DNA of 64,000 bases, taken from Deefgea tanakiae (GTDB lineage Bacteria > Pseudomonadota > Gammaproteobacteria > Burkholderiales > Chitinibacteraceae). Location of the stretch: positions 620,001 to 684,000 of the forward strand of contig NZ_CP081150.1 of assembly GCF_019665765.1 (NCBI RefSeq), in the 5' to 3' direction. Positions 1-8,923 of this stretch are shown here, piece after piece. Both the position numbers and the translations under genes were made by a program. Below the pieces are notes generated by a model. That model did no database searches, was not told the DNA's origin, and saw only the letters and a program-made list of their open reading frames with translations. Each line of letters starts with the position of its first letter. The first letter of the stretch is position 1.

Positions 1-247
1 CAAGATTATGTGCTTCGGCAGTCACTAAGGCTGGAAACAGGACATGACACCCTTCATGAATTTGCCCTAGTGCAAATAGCAAACTCATATGCTGGTGCAG
101 CACTGCGATTTGTAATTGTGGCTCGCAACCTTGAGCCGCCAATTGACTCGCTTCGATCGCATGCGCAATCGCGGCTTGTGGATCGGTATAGGTCAGTGAT
201 TTGCTGAAAGCTAATAATTCGCGAATGCGGGCTTCTAGATTATTCAT
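1..247 (-). CDS. TPR-like N-terminal part of a signalling protein (truncated by window edge)
   Basis: An open frame runs on the minus strand from an ATG at 247 off the left edge with no stop, giving 82 residues of the N-terminus. The sequence is helical and alternates in the manner of tetratricopeptide repeats, with stretches such as TDPQAAIAHAIEAS and LHQHMSLLFALGQIHEG. Its layout resembles the N-terminal TPR part of the two histidine kinases at 1823-6744, so it may be a related sensor (kinase, GGDEF or cyclase output), but the output domain lies outside the window. The function is unknown. Confidence 0.6.
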   Translation of the reverse strand, partial: MNNLEARIRELLAFSKSLTYTDPQAAIAHAIEASQLAAQGCEPQLQIAVLHQHMSLLFALGQIHEGCHVLFPALVTAEAHNL

Positions 248-314
248 ATTGCACCTGCACATATCAAGCAACAAGGATACGCATTGCCGAATAAATGCTC
301 AAACTTTTCTAGTG

Positions 315-920
315 CTAGATTGATTCAAATTCAATATCAAGTAAGCGAGTTTGACCTCGACAGAGCTGATGTAGTTGCGTGAGCGCTGCTTGATAGTCGC
401 TGGCTTGAATCGATAAGCTCAGTATCACTTCGTGCTCGGTATAGTCGAGTTTGGTAATGTCGCCGCCATGCTGTTGCAAGTAATGCCGCACTTTGTTTTC
501 ATCCGCAAACGGCAGTGCCAGTTGGCAGTGTTCATACCGTATTTGCTCTATATATTCGGCGGCCAGAAGCGGGCTGGCAATCGCATCCGTATACGCTCGC
601 GTGAGGCCACCAGCTCCCAGTTTGATACCGCCAAAATAGCGAATTACCACGGCCAGTACGCTGTCCAGATGCTTGTGCTGCAAGACCTGCATCATCGGTC
701 GACCTGCGGTGCCTGATGGCTCGCCATCGTCCGACATGCCCGATTCACCTCCTGCCCGTAGCGCCCAGCAGACATGGCGAGCCTCTGGGTGCTGTTGCTT
801 AAATTCTTGGATCAATAACATCGCTGTCGCGCGGTTGCTCACCGGAATTACATGACCGATAAACCGGCTTTTCTTGATGATAATTTCTGCAGTCACTGCA
901 GTGGCTAAAGTGGTGCTCAT
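315..920 (-). CDS. yigZ: IMPACT family protein (YigZ-like)
   Basis: The 201-residue product matches the UPF0029/IMPACT family in full length. The N-terminal half carries the family core with FIGHVIPVSN and the motif RYFGGIKLGAGGL (about residues 93-105), followed by the shorter C-terminal ferredoxin-like domain (DUF1949). Family members in bacteria are cytoplasmic and poorly characterised; the eukaryotic relative modulates translation control through GCN1. It stands alone, divergent from the NagD-like gene, with about 130 bp between their start codons. Annotation of the family is secure; the cellular role is not known. Confidence 0.9.
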   Translation of the reverse strand: MSTTLATAVTAEIIIKKSRFIGHVIPVSNRATAMLLIQEFKQQHPEARHVCWALRAGGESGMSDDGEPSGTAGRPMMQVLQHKHLDSVLAVVIRYFGGIKLGAGGLTRAYTDAIASPLLAAEYIEQIRYEHCQLALPFADENKVRHYLQQHGGDITKLDYTEHEVILSLSIQASDYQAALTQLHQLCRGQTRLLDIEFESI

Positions 921-1052
921 CGGGCTATTTTACGCCGTCGCGCCGCCTTGTGTGGATTGCGAACGTAAATCAAGGTCTGGTGGTTTTTGGCTGCGGTCGC
1001 TGCAAGCTTGGTGTAGTCTTGGCAGAATGGTTTATTTTTTGGGAGTAGGTCG

Positions 1053-1826
1053 ATGATCAAAAGCATTATTTCCGATATGGACGGCGTGATTTACCGAGGT
1101 AAACAATTGATTCCGGGCGCCAATGAGTTTGTGCAAAAACTGTTAGTTGCCAAAATTCCTTTTTTGTTTTTGACCAATAATGCCGAGCAAACGCCGCTGG
1201 ATTTAAAGTTGAAGGTCGAGAGTTTAGGCATTCATGGTTTAACGGAAGACAACTTCATCACCAGTGCGATGGCAACGGCGATGTTTTTACGGCAACAAAA
1301 AGAGCGCGCCAAGGTGTATGTGATTGGTGGCGGCGGCTTGATTAATGAATTGTACAACGTGGGCTTTTCGATTTCTGAATCCAATCCAGATTATGTCGTG
1401 GTCGCCAAATCATCGACATTTAGTTTTGAACAACTGAAAAAAGCGGTGCGTTTTATTGATCAAGGCGCAAAATTTATCGGCACTAATCCCGATATGATCG
1501 ATCCCGTTGAAGGCGGCGGGAATGAGCCTGCAGCGGGGACGATTCTCGCGGCGATTTCAGCGGCGACGGGCAAAAAGCCCTATATCGTTGGTAAACCAAA
1601 TGCGCTGATGATGATGCTCGCTAGTCGCAAATTGGGCGTTCACCCCGAAGAATGCGTGATGGTCGGTGATCGAATGGATACCGATATTGTTGGCGGTATG
1701 GAGGCCGGAATGAAAACGGCGCTGGTGCTGTCGGGCGTATCGACTTTGGCGATGCTCGATGATTTTCCGTATCGGCCTGATTATGTATTTAACCACGTGG
1801 GTGAGATTGAGTTTAGCCAGCTCTAA
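1053..1826 (+). CDS. HAD-IIA family phosphatase, NagD-like
   Basis: The 257-residue protein has the haloacid dehalogenase motifs in order: the nucleophile loop SDMDGVIYRG (Asp8 and Asp10), the Thr loop LTNNAEQTP, the Lys in YIVGKPNALM and the acidic pair in MVGDRMDTDIVGG. The cap type and segments such as TSAMATA and GTNPD are those of NagD (UMP and broad nucleotide monophosphatase). No N-acetylglucosamine catabolic genes sit beside it, so the in vivo substrate is open. Its 3' end overlaps the convergent kinase gene by 4 bp, leaving no room for a terminator. Confidence 0.88.
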   Translation: MIKSIISDMDGVIYRGKQLIPGANEFVQKLLVAKIPFLFLTNNAEQTPLDLKLKVESLGIHGLTEDNFITSAMATAMFLRQQKERAKVYVIGGGGLINELYNVGFSISESNPDYVVVAKSSTFSFEQLKKAVRFIDQGAKFIGTNPDMIDPVEGGGNEPAAGTILAAISAATGKKPYIVGKPNALMMMLASRKLGVHPEECVMVGDRMDTDIVGGMEAGMKTALVLSGVSTLAMLDDFPYRPDYVFNHVGEIEFSQL

Positions 1827-4270
1827 GTGGGTAATGAAGCATCGCTAGGCTCACTGGATGTTTGGGGTGCCACCAAGGGGAGCTTTATCATAAATCGAGT
1901 GTATTGCCCTGCAACGCTTTCTAAGTTTAGCTCTCCGCCCAATACACCAGTAATTAGGTTGTAGGTGATGTAAAGTCCAAGACCGCTACCGCCTTGGCCG
2001 AGTTTCGTGGTGTAAAACGGGTCAAAAACACGGCGCTGTAATTCACTGGGAATCCCGCAGCCGTTGTCTTCATAAATCAGCGTGACTTTATCTGCACCAT
2101 CTGGACTGACCGTGAGTGACATTTGTCCTTCTTTTTTATGCTCAAAACCGTGCAGGAGTGAATTGTTGATCAGGTTGGCAATCACTTGCTCAAAGGCGCC
2201 GGGAAAGCTGTCCATCATAATGCCGTTGGGAATATTGATCTGTAGTTGGTGCTGCGTGTGGCGCATTTGGCTATGTAACATATTGACGACATCATCGACG
2301 GTTTCAAATAAGTCAAAGGTTCGACGACGTGCACTGGTGGTATCAACAGCGACTTGTTTAAAGTCGCTAACTAATTCACTAGCGCGATGCAGATTGCGTT
2401 CAATGAGTTGACTGGCGCTGATGCTGGTTGCGACAAAACTTTCTAAAATGGATTTCTTCAGCGTATTGTTTTGTAGATGCATCGACAATTCTTTACTTTC
2501 TGCGCTGAGCGTTGTGCTGCAGGTCAGAGCGGCGCCTAGTGGGGTATTAAGTTCATGGGCGATGCCAGCCACCAAACCACCAAGTGCGGCGAGTTTTTCT
2601 GATTGCACTAATTTATTCATGGCTTGATGTAAGTCTTGATTGCTTTGTGCAAGCGCTTGGGTGCGCTCCAAAACACGAGCTTCGAGTGCATCATTGGTGT
2701 CGAGTAGTTTGGCGTTTAGTACATGAATTTCATTCTGGAAGGCGTGTCGTTCATGATTGGCCAGCGCGCGGCTGGCAATATCGGTCACTTGGCTGGCGTG
2801 TTGAATATCATCTGGCAGCCAATTTCTTTGCTCGCCGATGTGCTCAAACATCATAATGTGGCGACCAAAATCACTATGAATGGGGAAGGCGAGCACCGAT
2901 TGAACACCGTGTTGGTGTAGGTAATGTTCGGTCAAGTCCCATGCATCAGGGTGGTGCAGGGCATCGTGGGCGATTAATGATTTGTGCTGCGATAGCCAAT
3001 TGAAAAAAATCGGCATGTCGGTTGGCCGTAGTGGCGCTTCGATTTGCGAGCTACTACTGGCTTGATCAAACAGGCAGATGCAGCGTAATTGTTGACTTTG
3101 CTCATCGAGTTGCCAAAAGCCGACCCGCGCTACTTCGAGAATTTGGCTGGCTGCTTGGCAGATGATGCTGGGGAAATTTGAAAATTCACCTTCTTCAATA
3201 GCGGGATGGTTGGCCAAATCGATAATCATATTACTGACGCTGCTGCGCAACCCTGTTTGTTGTTCAAGTTCTTTGCGCTGATTAGGTTGGCTGCTGGCAT
3301 TGAGTTTTTGCTGAAATTCAAATCCTGCTTTGAGCTCGGCTAATGCAAGCGGTAAGTTGAACATCCGCTCGGCGTAGCTGGCTGCCGCAATATGCTGGCG
3401 CATCAAAATATGTGAAAAATCATTTTGGATCGAAATATCTTGGCCATGGTGCAGGGTTTCAATGGCTTTGAGCCAATCTTGCCGTAGCGCGTAAATCTCC
3501 GCCATTGCATTGAAGATATTGGCTTCTCCCCAGCGATAATTGACTTTCCGGGCAAAGAGTAGTGCTTGCTCTAGCTGAGACATTGCTTGATCGAGTTCGC
3601 CTTGTTGGATGGCGACTTCGGACAAGCGGAAATAGGATTCAGCAGTGTAATCATGGTAATTGTGTTGTAGGCAGATTGTTAATGCGCGATTTAGTGCCTT
3701 CGTTGCCTCAGTGCTTCGGCCACATTTTTGTAGGTTAACGCCAAGATTAATTTGAATTTTGGCATCTAAATAGGGGTCGTTGACTTCATTGCTTCGTTCA
3801 GCAGCGGCCTGATGAAAAATAACGGCCGTTTCTGGGTCACCCAAAGCATCATAAATTTGCCCTAGCCCGACTTTGGCTAACATCCAGATGGTTGGCTCGG
3901 AATCAGCTAATTCTGATAGTTCAATGCAGCGCAGCCAGTTTTGTAATGCGGTGCGATAGTCACCGACGCTGTAGTGTGAGCGGGCAATTTGCTCATGGAT
4001 GCGTGCTTCTAATGGGAAATTGTGAATGGCTTGGGCTTGTTGAATGGCCTCGTAAAGTAGATTGCGAGCCTCTAGTGCCTTGCCTTCATGATCCATGATT
4101 TTGCCGTAGAGTTCGGCTGCATAGATTTGGCTGAGTGGATCGCGCTGCTCGCGTGCCTGTTGGATTAGCACTTCACACTCGGCGCGCGCTTGCGCAGGGG
4201 TGTGATGCCAGCAGCGTTCTATACGGGCGATTTCCTGCGAAAAACTAGTAGATTCAATCAAATCGGGCAT
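1823..4270 (-). CDS. soluble TPR-GAF-like sensor histidine kinase (copy 1)
   Basis: The 815-residue protein has no membrane segment. About residues 20-330 are tetratricopeptide repeats, 360-520 resemble a GAF sensory domain, 520-560 form a coiled coil (LEARVLERTQALAQSN), and the rest is a kinase core: phospho-accepting His572 in IAHELNTPLG, N box NLINNSLLHGF, G1 DNGCGI, F box VFDPFYTT and G2 GGSGLGLYI. The HNTPLG-type H box is typical of the HWE-unrelated HPK4 class. No response regulator is adjacent and there is no receiver domain, so the partner is encoded elsewhere. It lies 95 bp downstream of a close paralogue in the same orientation, probably co-transcribed. The predicted place of action is the cytoplasm. 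Confidence 0.88.
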   Translation of the reverse strand: MPDLIESTSFSQEIARIERCWHHTPAQARAECEVLIQQAREQRDPLSQIYAAELYGKIMDHEGKALEARNLLYEAIQQAQAIHNFPLEARIHEQIARSHYSVGDYRTALQNWLRCIELSELADSEPTIWMLAKVGLGQIYDALGDPETAVIFHQAAAERSNEVNDPYLDAKIQINLGVNLQKCGRSTEATKALNRALTICLQHNYHDYTAESYFRLSEVAIQQGELDQAMSQLEQALLFARKVNYRWGEANIFNAMAEIYALRQDWLKAIETLHHGQDISIQNDFSHILMRQHIAAASYAERMFNLPLALAELKAGFEFQQKLNASSQPNQRKELEQQTGLRSSVSNMIIDLANHPAIEEGEFSNFPSIICQAASQILEVARVGFWQLDEQSQQLRCICLFDQASSSSQIEAPLRPTDMPIFFNWLSQHKSLIAHDALHHPDAWDLTEHYLHQHGVQSVLAFPIHSDFGRHIMMFEHIGEQRNWLPDDIQHASQVTDIASRALANHERHAFQNEIHVLNAKLLDTNDALEARVLERTQALAQSNQDLHQAMNKLVQSEKLAALGGLVAGIAHELNTPLGAALTCSTTLSAESKELSMHLQNNTLKKSILESFVATSISASQLIERNLHRASELVSDFKQVAVDTTSARRRTFDLFETVDDVVNMLHSQMRHTQHQLQINIPNGIMMDSFPGAFEQVIANLINNSLLHGFEHKKEGQMSLTVSPDGADKVTLIYEDNGCGIPSELQRRVFDPFYTTKLGQGGSGLGLYITYNLITGVLGGELNLESVAGQYTRFMIKLPLVAPQTSSEPSDASLPT

Positions 4271-4365
4271 GATGAGTTACCGAGTCAGCATTATTTAGAT
4301 TGGCACAAATTGAAAAATTATCAGTTTTTATCGAAACAAATTCGCATAGCAGAACCTAAGTAGGA

Positions 4366-6744
4366 CTAGGGTGCAAGTAGCGGAAGTTTGATGTTAAATC
4401 GAGTGTATTGATCTACTTCGCTTTCTAGCTTTAGCTCACCACCCAATACCCCAGTGATGATGTTGTAAGTAATGTACATACCAAGGCCGCTGCCGCCTTG
4501 TCCGAGTTTGGTGGTGTAAAAAGGCTCAAATACTTTTTTGTGCAGCGCTGGTTTGATGCCGCAGCCATTGTCTTCATAGCAAAATTCAATGGTGTTGCCT
4601 TCGTAGAGAAGGGCTGAAATTCTGATTTTTCCTGCGCTAAGCAATTCAAAACCATGCAACAGAGAATTGTTAATCAAATTGGCGAGCACTTGCTCGAAAG
4701 GGCCTGGATAGCTGTCGAGTTGAATTGCGCTGGGTATGTCTATGATGATTTGATGCTGGGAGTGGCGAATTTGGCTATTGAACATCTTGACGACGTCATT
4801 CACCGTCGCAAGTAAATTAAATTTTCGCCGACGCGAGCTAGTCGTGTCGACAGCGACTTGCTTAAAGTCACAGACCAGTTCGATGGCACGGTTTAGATTG
4901 CGTTCAATCAGTTGGCTCGCATCAATCAGTGTGCTGCCAAAATTTTCTAGGCTGGATTTCTTTAGGGTATTGCTGTTTAACATCTGGATCAGTTCGCGAC
5001 TTTCAGCGCTGAGTGTGGTGCTGCAAGTGAGGGCGGCACCCAGTGGCGTATTGAGTTCATGCGCAATCCCTGCAACAAGGCTACCTAAAGCGGCGAGCTT
5101 TTCCGATTGGACTAATTTTTCCATTGCCATTTCTAGCGTTTGTGTCCGTTCGGCTACGCGTGTTTCCAGTGCTTCATTGGCTTCGGTAAGACGAGCATTC
5201 AGGAGATGAATCTCACTTTGAAAGTGATGCCGTTCATGGTTAGCAAAAGCACGGCTAGTGATATCGGCTAGTTGGCTGGCGTGTTGAATTTCATCGGGTA
5301 GCCAATTTCTTTGTTCTCCAACGTGCTCAAACATCAAAACAAATTGTTCTGCGCCACTTAAAATTGGAAAGGCAAGGATAGAAAGAACACCGCGTGGTTT
5401 CAAATAGTGTTCGGCCAAGTCCCACGCATCGGGATGGTGGAGCGCATCGTGGGCAATGAGCGATTTATGTTCATTCAGCCAATTGAAAAAAGCCGCTAGT
5501 TGAGATTCTTCTAGTGCAGTTTCCTTGATAGATTCATTACCAGAGTAGGTGGTGATGGGGACTAAACGATGCCCTTGTCTTTGCCAAAGGATCACTCGCT
5601 TAAGCGATAAAATCTGCGCTGCCGCTTGGCAGATCACATCAGGAAATTGGTCGATTTTCCCTTTTTCAATGACTGGGTGATTGGCTAAATCAAGCAGTAG
5701 ATGGCTGGCGTTGGGTCTTAAACCGGTTTTTTGTTCCAACTCGTGGTATTGGTCGGGCTGGGCGGCGGTGTTGATTTGCTCTTGTAATTTAAAACCGGCT
5801 TTAAATTCGGCTAAGGCCTGCGTGGGCTGTTGTAGTTGTTCGGCATAATCCGCAGCGGCAAAATGCTGGCGCATCAATACATGCGAAAAATCATTGCGGC
5901 GAGCAACGGCTTGGCCTTGCCGAATGATAAAGATGGCGTGTTCCCAGTTCGATTGCAGAGCATGGGTTTCGGCAATCGCAGAATAGATATTGGCTTCACT
6001 CCAGCGATGCTCGGCTTTCAGTGAGTAATCTAAGGCACGCTCTAAAAGGGACTGTGCCGTATCGAGTTCGCCTTCTTGAATTAAGATTTCCGCCAGTCGA
6101 TATTTCGATTCTGCCGTGTAATCATAATAATTTTCGCGCATACAAATCGCGAGGGCGGCATAGAGCGCTTGTTTTGCCTCCAAATTGTGTTGGCATTTAA
6201 AGAGCGCCACACCCAGATTGATTTTAATTTTTGCGTCAAGATAAGGGTCGTTCACCTCATCAATTCTTTGTGCTGCGGTTTCAAAAAAAGTAACCGCAGT
6301 CGCTGGGTCATTGAGTGCGTCGTAAATGTGCCCAATGCCAATTTTGGCCAGAATCCAGGTGGTCGGTTCAGCGTTGGCGAGTTCTGCTAGCTCGACACTG
6401 CGCAACCAATGATTGAGCGCGGTGCGATAGTCAGCTGCAGTGTAGTAAGAGCGAGCGATTTGTTCATGTACGCGCGCTTCGAGCGGGAAGTTGTGCAGTG
6501 CTTGCGCTTGCTGCACGGCTTCATAGAGTAAGTTACGTGCAGCAACCGCTTGGCCCTTGTTATTCATAATCAGGCCGTACAACTCGGTGGCGAAAATTTG
6601 GCTGAGTGGCTCGCGTTCTTCACGAGCACGGTCGATCATGGCTTCACAGGCTGCTGCTGCGGCATCGGGGTTTTCTGACCACGTCGCTTCGATGTGAGCG
6701 AGTTGTGTGGCAAATTCAGCGGGGATCAGGCTAACGTCAGTCAT
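4366..6744 (-). CDS. soluble TPR-GAF-like sensor histidine kinase (copy 2)
   Basis: This 792-residue protein is collinear with the kinase at 1823-4270 over its whole length, with near-identical blocks such as HKSLIAHDALHHPDAWDL and GEQRNWLP. It has the TPR region (about 20-325), a GAF-like region (350-505), a coiled coil and a catalytic core with His562 in IAHELNTPLG, N box NLINNSLLHGF, DNGCGI and GGSGLGMYI. The GAF-like part is the most diverged between the copies, suggesting different ligands but possibly a shared output. It is the upstream gene of the pair. No transmembrane segment and no response regulator are present. Confidence 0.88.
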   Translation of the reverse strand: MTDVSLIPAEFATQLAHIEATWSENPDAAAAACEAMIDRAREEREPLSQIFATELYGLIMNNKGQAVAARNLLYEAVQQAQALHNFPLEARVHEQIARSYYTAADYRTALNHWLRSVELAELANAEPTTWILAKIGIGHIYDALNDPATAVTFFETAAQRIDEVNDPYLDAKIKINLGVALFKCQHNLEAKQALYAALAICMRENYYDYTAESKYRLAEILIQEGELDTAQSLLERALDYSLKAEHRWSEANIYSAIAETHALQSNWEHAIFIIRQGQAVARRNDFSHVLMRQHFAAADYAEQLQQPTQALAEFKAGFKLQEQINTAAQPDQYHELEQKTGLRPNASHLLLDLANHPVIEKGKIDQFPDVICQAAAQILSLKRVILWQRQGHRLVPITTYSGNESIKETALEESQLAAFFNWLNEHKSLIAHDALHHPDAWDLAEHYLKPRGVLSILAFPILSGAEQFVLMFEHVGEQRNWLPDEIQHASQLADITSRAFANHERHHFQSEIHLLNARLTEANEALETRVAERTQTLEMAMEKLVQSEKLAALGSLVAGIAHELNTPLGAALTCSTTLSAESRELIQMLNSNTLKKSSLENFGSTLIDASQLIERNLNRAIELVCDFKQVAVDTTSSRRRKFNLLATVNDVVKMFNSQIRHSQHQIIIDIPSAIQLDSYPGPFEQVLANLINNSLLHGFELLSAGKIRISALLYEGNTIEFCYEDNGCGIKPALHKKVFEPFYTTKLGQGGSGLGMYITYNIITGVLGGELKLESEVDQYTRFNIKLPLLAP

Positions 6745-6822
6745 GGTCGATTATTGGCAGGCACATGCATCAGAATGGCACAGAAAATCGATTTTTGATG
6801 CTGTTTTATCGCGATAAACGCT

Positions 6823-6845
6823 GAAAAGGGGACTCGCCCCTTTTC
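6823..6845 (-). terminator. Hairpin after the ABC transporter operon
   Basis: A perfect 9-bp stem (6823-6831 with 6837-6845, loop of 5) lies 20 bp past the stop of the ATPase gene. Read on the minus strand it ends in CCCCTTTTC, so the U residues fall within the stem rather than after it. It is a plausible terminator of the importer operon, weaker than the other terminators in the window. Confidence 0.5.
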
Positions 6846-6865
6846 TGATATCCCTTCGTTTTTGA

Positions 6866-7993
6866 TTAAGTTTTATGGCGCGAAGACTGCATATTGCCGG
6901 GTTTTAAGCGGCGCAGCGCTTGACCTTCGGCATTAAAGACGTGAAACGCATTGCTAGGCGCACTGATCGTAATCGGTGTACCCAGTTTGACTTCACGCTC
7001 ACCATCACCGCGCACAACAATATCGCTGCCATTATTGAGCGTGAGGTAAAGATAATTAGCTTCACCTAAGTGTTCGACTAAATTGACGACGCCACTTAAG
7101 GGTATTCCGCTGTAGCTATCTTCAACTAAGTGCTCTGCGCGTATACCTACTGTTACTTCGTCACCTACTTTGGCTGTTTTGTTTGCAACTAAGGCTTCAA
7201 TCATGGTGCCACCAGAAATTGCAATCGACAGACCTTCTGGCAAAATCGCTTGCACGACGCCTTTGAGCAAATTCATTTTGGGTGAGCCGATAAAACCCGC
7301 CACAAACAAATTGGCTGGTTGTTGGTAGAGTTCAAGCGGTGTTCCGGCTTGCTGAATATGACCGCCTTCCATGACGACGATTTTATCGCCGAGTGTCATC
7401 GCTTCGATTTGGTCGTGCGTTACATACACCATCGTTGCGTTTAAATCGCGGTGCAATTTGGCGATTTCAAGGCGGGTTTGTACGCGCAATGCGGCGTCGA
7501 GATTGGAGAGTGGTTCATCAAACAAGAACAGTTTCGGTTCACGCACAATCGCGCGACCAATCGCCACGCGCTGGCGTTGACCACCAGAGAGCTCACGTGG
7601 CAGACGTTCTAATAAATGATCAATCTTAAGAATCTTGGCGGCATTTTTAATGCGAACATCGATTTGCGCTTTGTTTTCGCCGGCGATTTTCAGGCCAAAC
7701 GCCATATTTTTATACACGCTCATGTGCGGGTACAGCGCATAGCTTTGGAACACCATCGCGATGCCGCGATCAGCGGGTGATAGATCATTTACCACGGTAT
7801 CGCCAATCGACAATTCGCCGCCAGTAATCGCCTCCAAGCCGCAAATCATCCGCAACAGCGTTGATTTACCGCAGCCGGATGGGCCAACCAAAACGACGAA
7901 TTCGCCGTGTTGAATATCTAAATTAATGCTATCCAATACTTTGGCTTTGCCATCGTATGATTTGGACAAATTATTGAGGCAAACATTAGCCAT
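6866..7993 (-). CDS. ABC transporter ATP-binding protein, sugar importer (UgpC/MsmK/MalK family)
   Basis: The 375-residue protein powers a carbohydrate importer. It shows Walker A GPSGCGKST (37-45), the Q loop VFQSYALYPH, signature LSGGQ (135-139), Walker B LFLFDE (155-160) and the long C-terminal OB-fold regulatory domain (about 240-370) found in MalK-type ATPases. The ATG at 7993 was chosen because AAGGA stands 8 nt upstream; an in-frame ATG 42 bp further upstream has no such site. It is the last gene of the operon, separated from the permease by 81 bp that contain a 49-bp repeat. MalK-family ATPases can serve several importers. Confidence 0.92.
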   Translation of the reverse strand: MANVCLNNLSKSYDGKAKVLDSINLDIQHGEFVVLVGPSGCGKSTLLRMICGLEAITGGELSIGDTVVNDLSPADRGIAMVFQSYALYPHMSVYKNMAFGLKIAGENKAQIDVRIKNAAKILKIDHLLERLPRELSGGQRQRVAIGRAIVREPKLFLFDEPLSNLDAALRVQTRLEIAKLHRDLNATMVYVTHDQIEAMTLGDKIVVMEGGHIQQAGTPLELYQQPANLFVAGFIGSPKMNLLKGVVQAILPEGLSIAISGGTMIEALVANKTAKVGDEVTVGIRAEHLVEDSYSGIPLSGVVNLVEHLGEANYLYLTLNNGSDIVVRGDGEREVKLGTPITISAPSNAFHVFNAEGQALRRLKPGNMQSSRHKT

Positions 7994-8024
7994 GATCAAT
8001 TCCTTGTTAATCTGGCATTGCATT

Positions 8025-8073
8025 GGGTATGTCAATGCCAGTATTTAATCTATTGGTTTAGGTGTAAATACCT
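8025..8073. repeat. 49-bp intergenic repeat, copy R1
   Basis: The element begins GGGTAT and ends ATACCT, spans exactly 49 bp, and stops 1 nt short of the stop codon of the minus-strand permease gene (i.e. directly downstream of that gene). It is one of the more diverged copies of the family described in the findings. Confidence 0.6.
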
Positions 8074-8074
8074 A

Positions 8075-8917
8075 TTATTTAACTGCGCCTGAAGTCAGGC
8101 CGCGAATCAGTTGGCGCGAGAAGAAGGTGTACAAAATCAACACCGGAATCACGGCCAAGCTCAAGCTGGCCAGCACGGCATTCCAGTCGGTCACGTATTG
8201 ACCAATAAATTGCTGTACGCCCAAGGTGACGGTTTGAGTTTCTTCGCCTGGCGCTAAAATCAGCGGGAACCACAAATCGTTCCACACTGGAATCATCGTA
8301 AACACGGCGACGGTGGCAACGGCAGGGCGAATGAGCGGCAAGATCACTTGAAAGAAAATCTTGAATTCGCCGACGCCATCACAGCGCGCTGCTTCTTTGA
8401 GTTCCTTCGGAATCTGCGCGATAAATTCGCTCAAAATCATCACCGCCAACGGCAAGCCTTGCGCGGTGTAGACCAGAATCAGCGCGGTGAGCGTGTTGAT
8501 GAGATTGAGCTGAACAATCAACTCCAAAATCGACACCGTGCCCAAACGAATCGGCACCATGATCCCGATCATCATGTAGATGGCGAGGATTCGGTTACCA
8601 CGGAATTTGTATTCCGACAGCGCCCAAGCCGCCATTGCGCCAAAGAGCAAAATCAAGGCCAATGAGACCAGCGTGACGGTGAGGCTATTGCCGAAATACA
8701 GCATGAAATGCGATTTGGCGATGACGCGCTCAAAGCCGCCGATAAAGAAGGTTTCAGCGGTCGGAAAAGCCAGCGGATTATCAAAAATCGCCGCTTTGGT
8801 TTTGAATGAGTTAATTAAAATTAAAACAATCGGAAACAAGGCCAGTAGCGTGTAACCGCCGAGCATGAAATGCACGCCAGCAGCGGAGAGTGGTTTGGTG
8901 ACTTTTTTCATCATCAA
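8075..8917 (-). CDS. sugar ABC transporter permease (MalG family)
   Basis: The 280-residue inner-membrane protein has about six hydrophobic segments, starting with GYTLLALFPIVLILINSF, and the cytoplasmic EAA loop EAARCDGVGEFKIFF followed by ILPLIRPA, which docks onto the ATPase. This fits the MalG-type half of binding-protein-dependent carbohydrate importers. It is 6 bp downstream of the MalF-type gene. The sequence does not reveal the substrate. Confidence 0.92.
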   Translation of the reverse strand: MMMKKVTKPLSAAGVHFMLGGYTLLALFPIVLILINSFKTKAAIFDNPLAFPTAETFFIGGFERVIAKSHFMLYFGNSLTVTLVSLALILLFGAMAAWALSEYKFRGNRILAIYMMIGIMVPIRLGTVSILELIVQLNLINTLTALILVYTAQGLPLAVMILSEFIAQIPKELKEAARCDGVGEFKIFFQVILPLIRPAVATVAVFTMIPVWNDLWFPLILAPGEETQTVTLGVQQFIGQYVTDWNAVLASLSLAVIPVLILYTFFSRQLIRGLTSGAVK

Positions 8918-8923
8918 TCCCCT

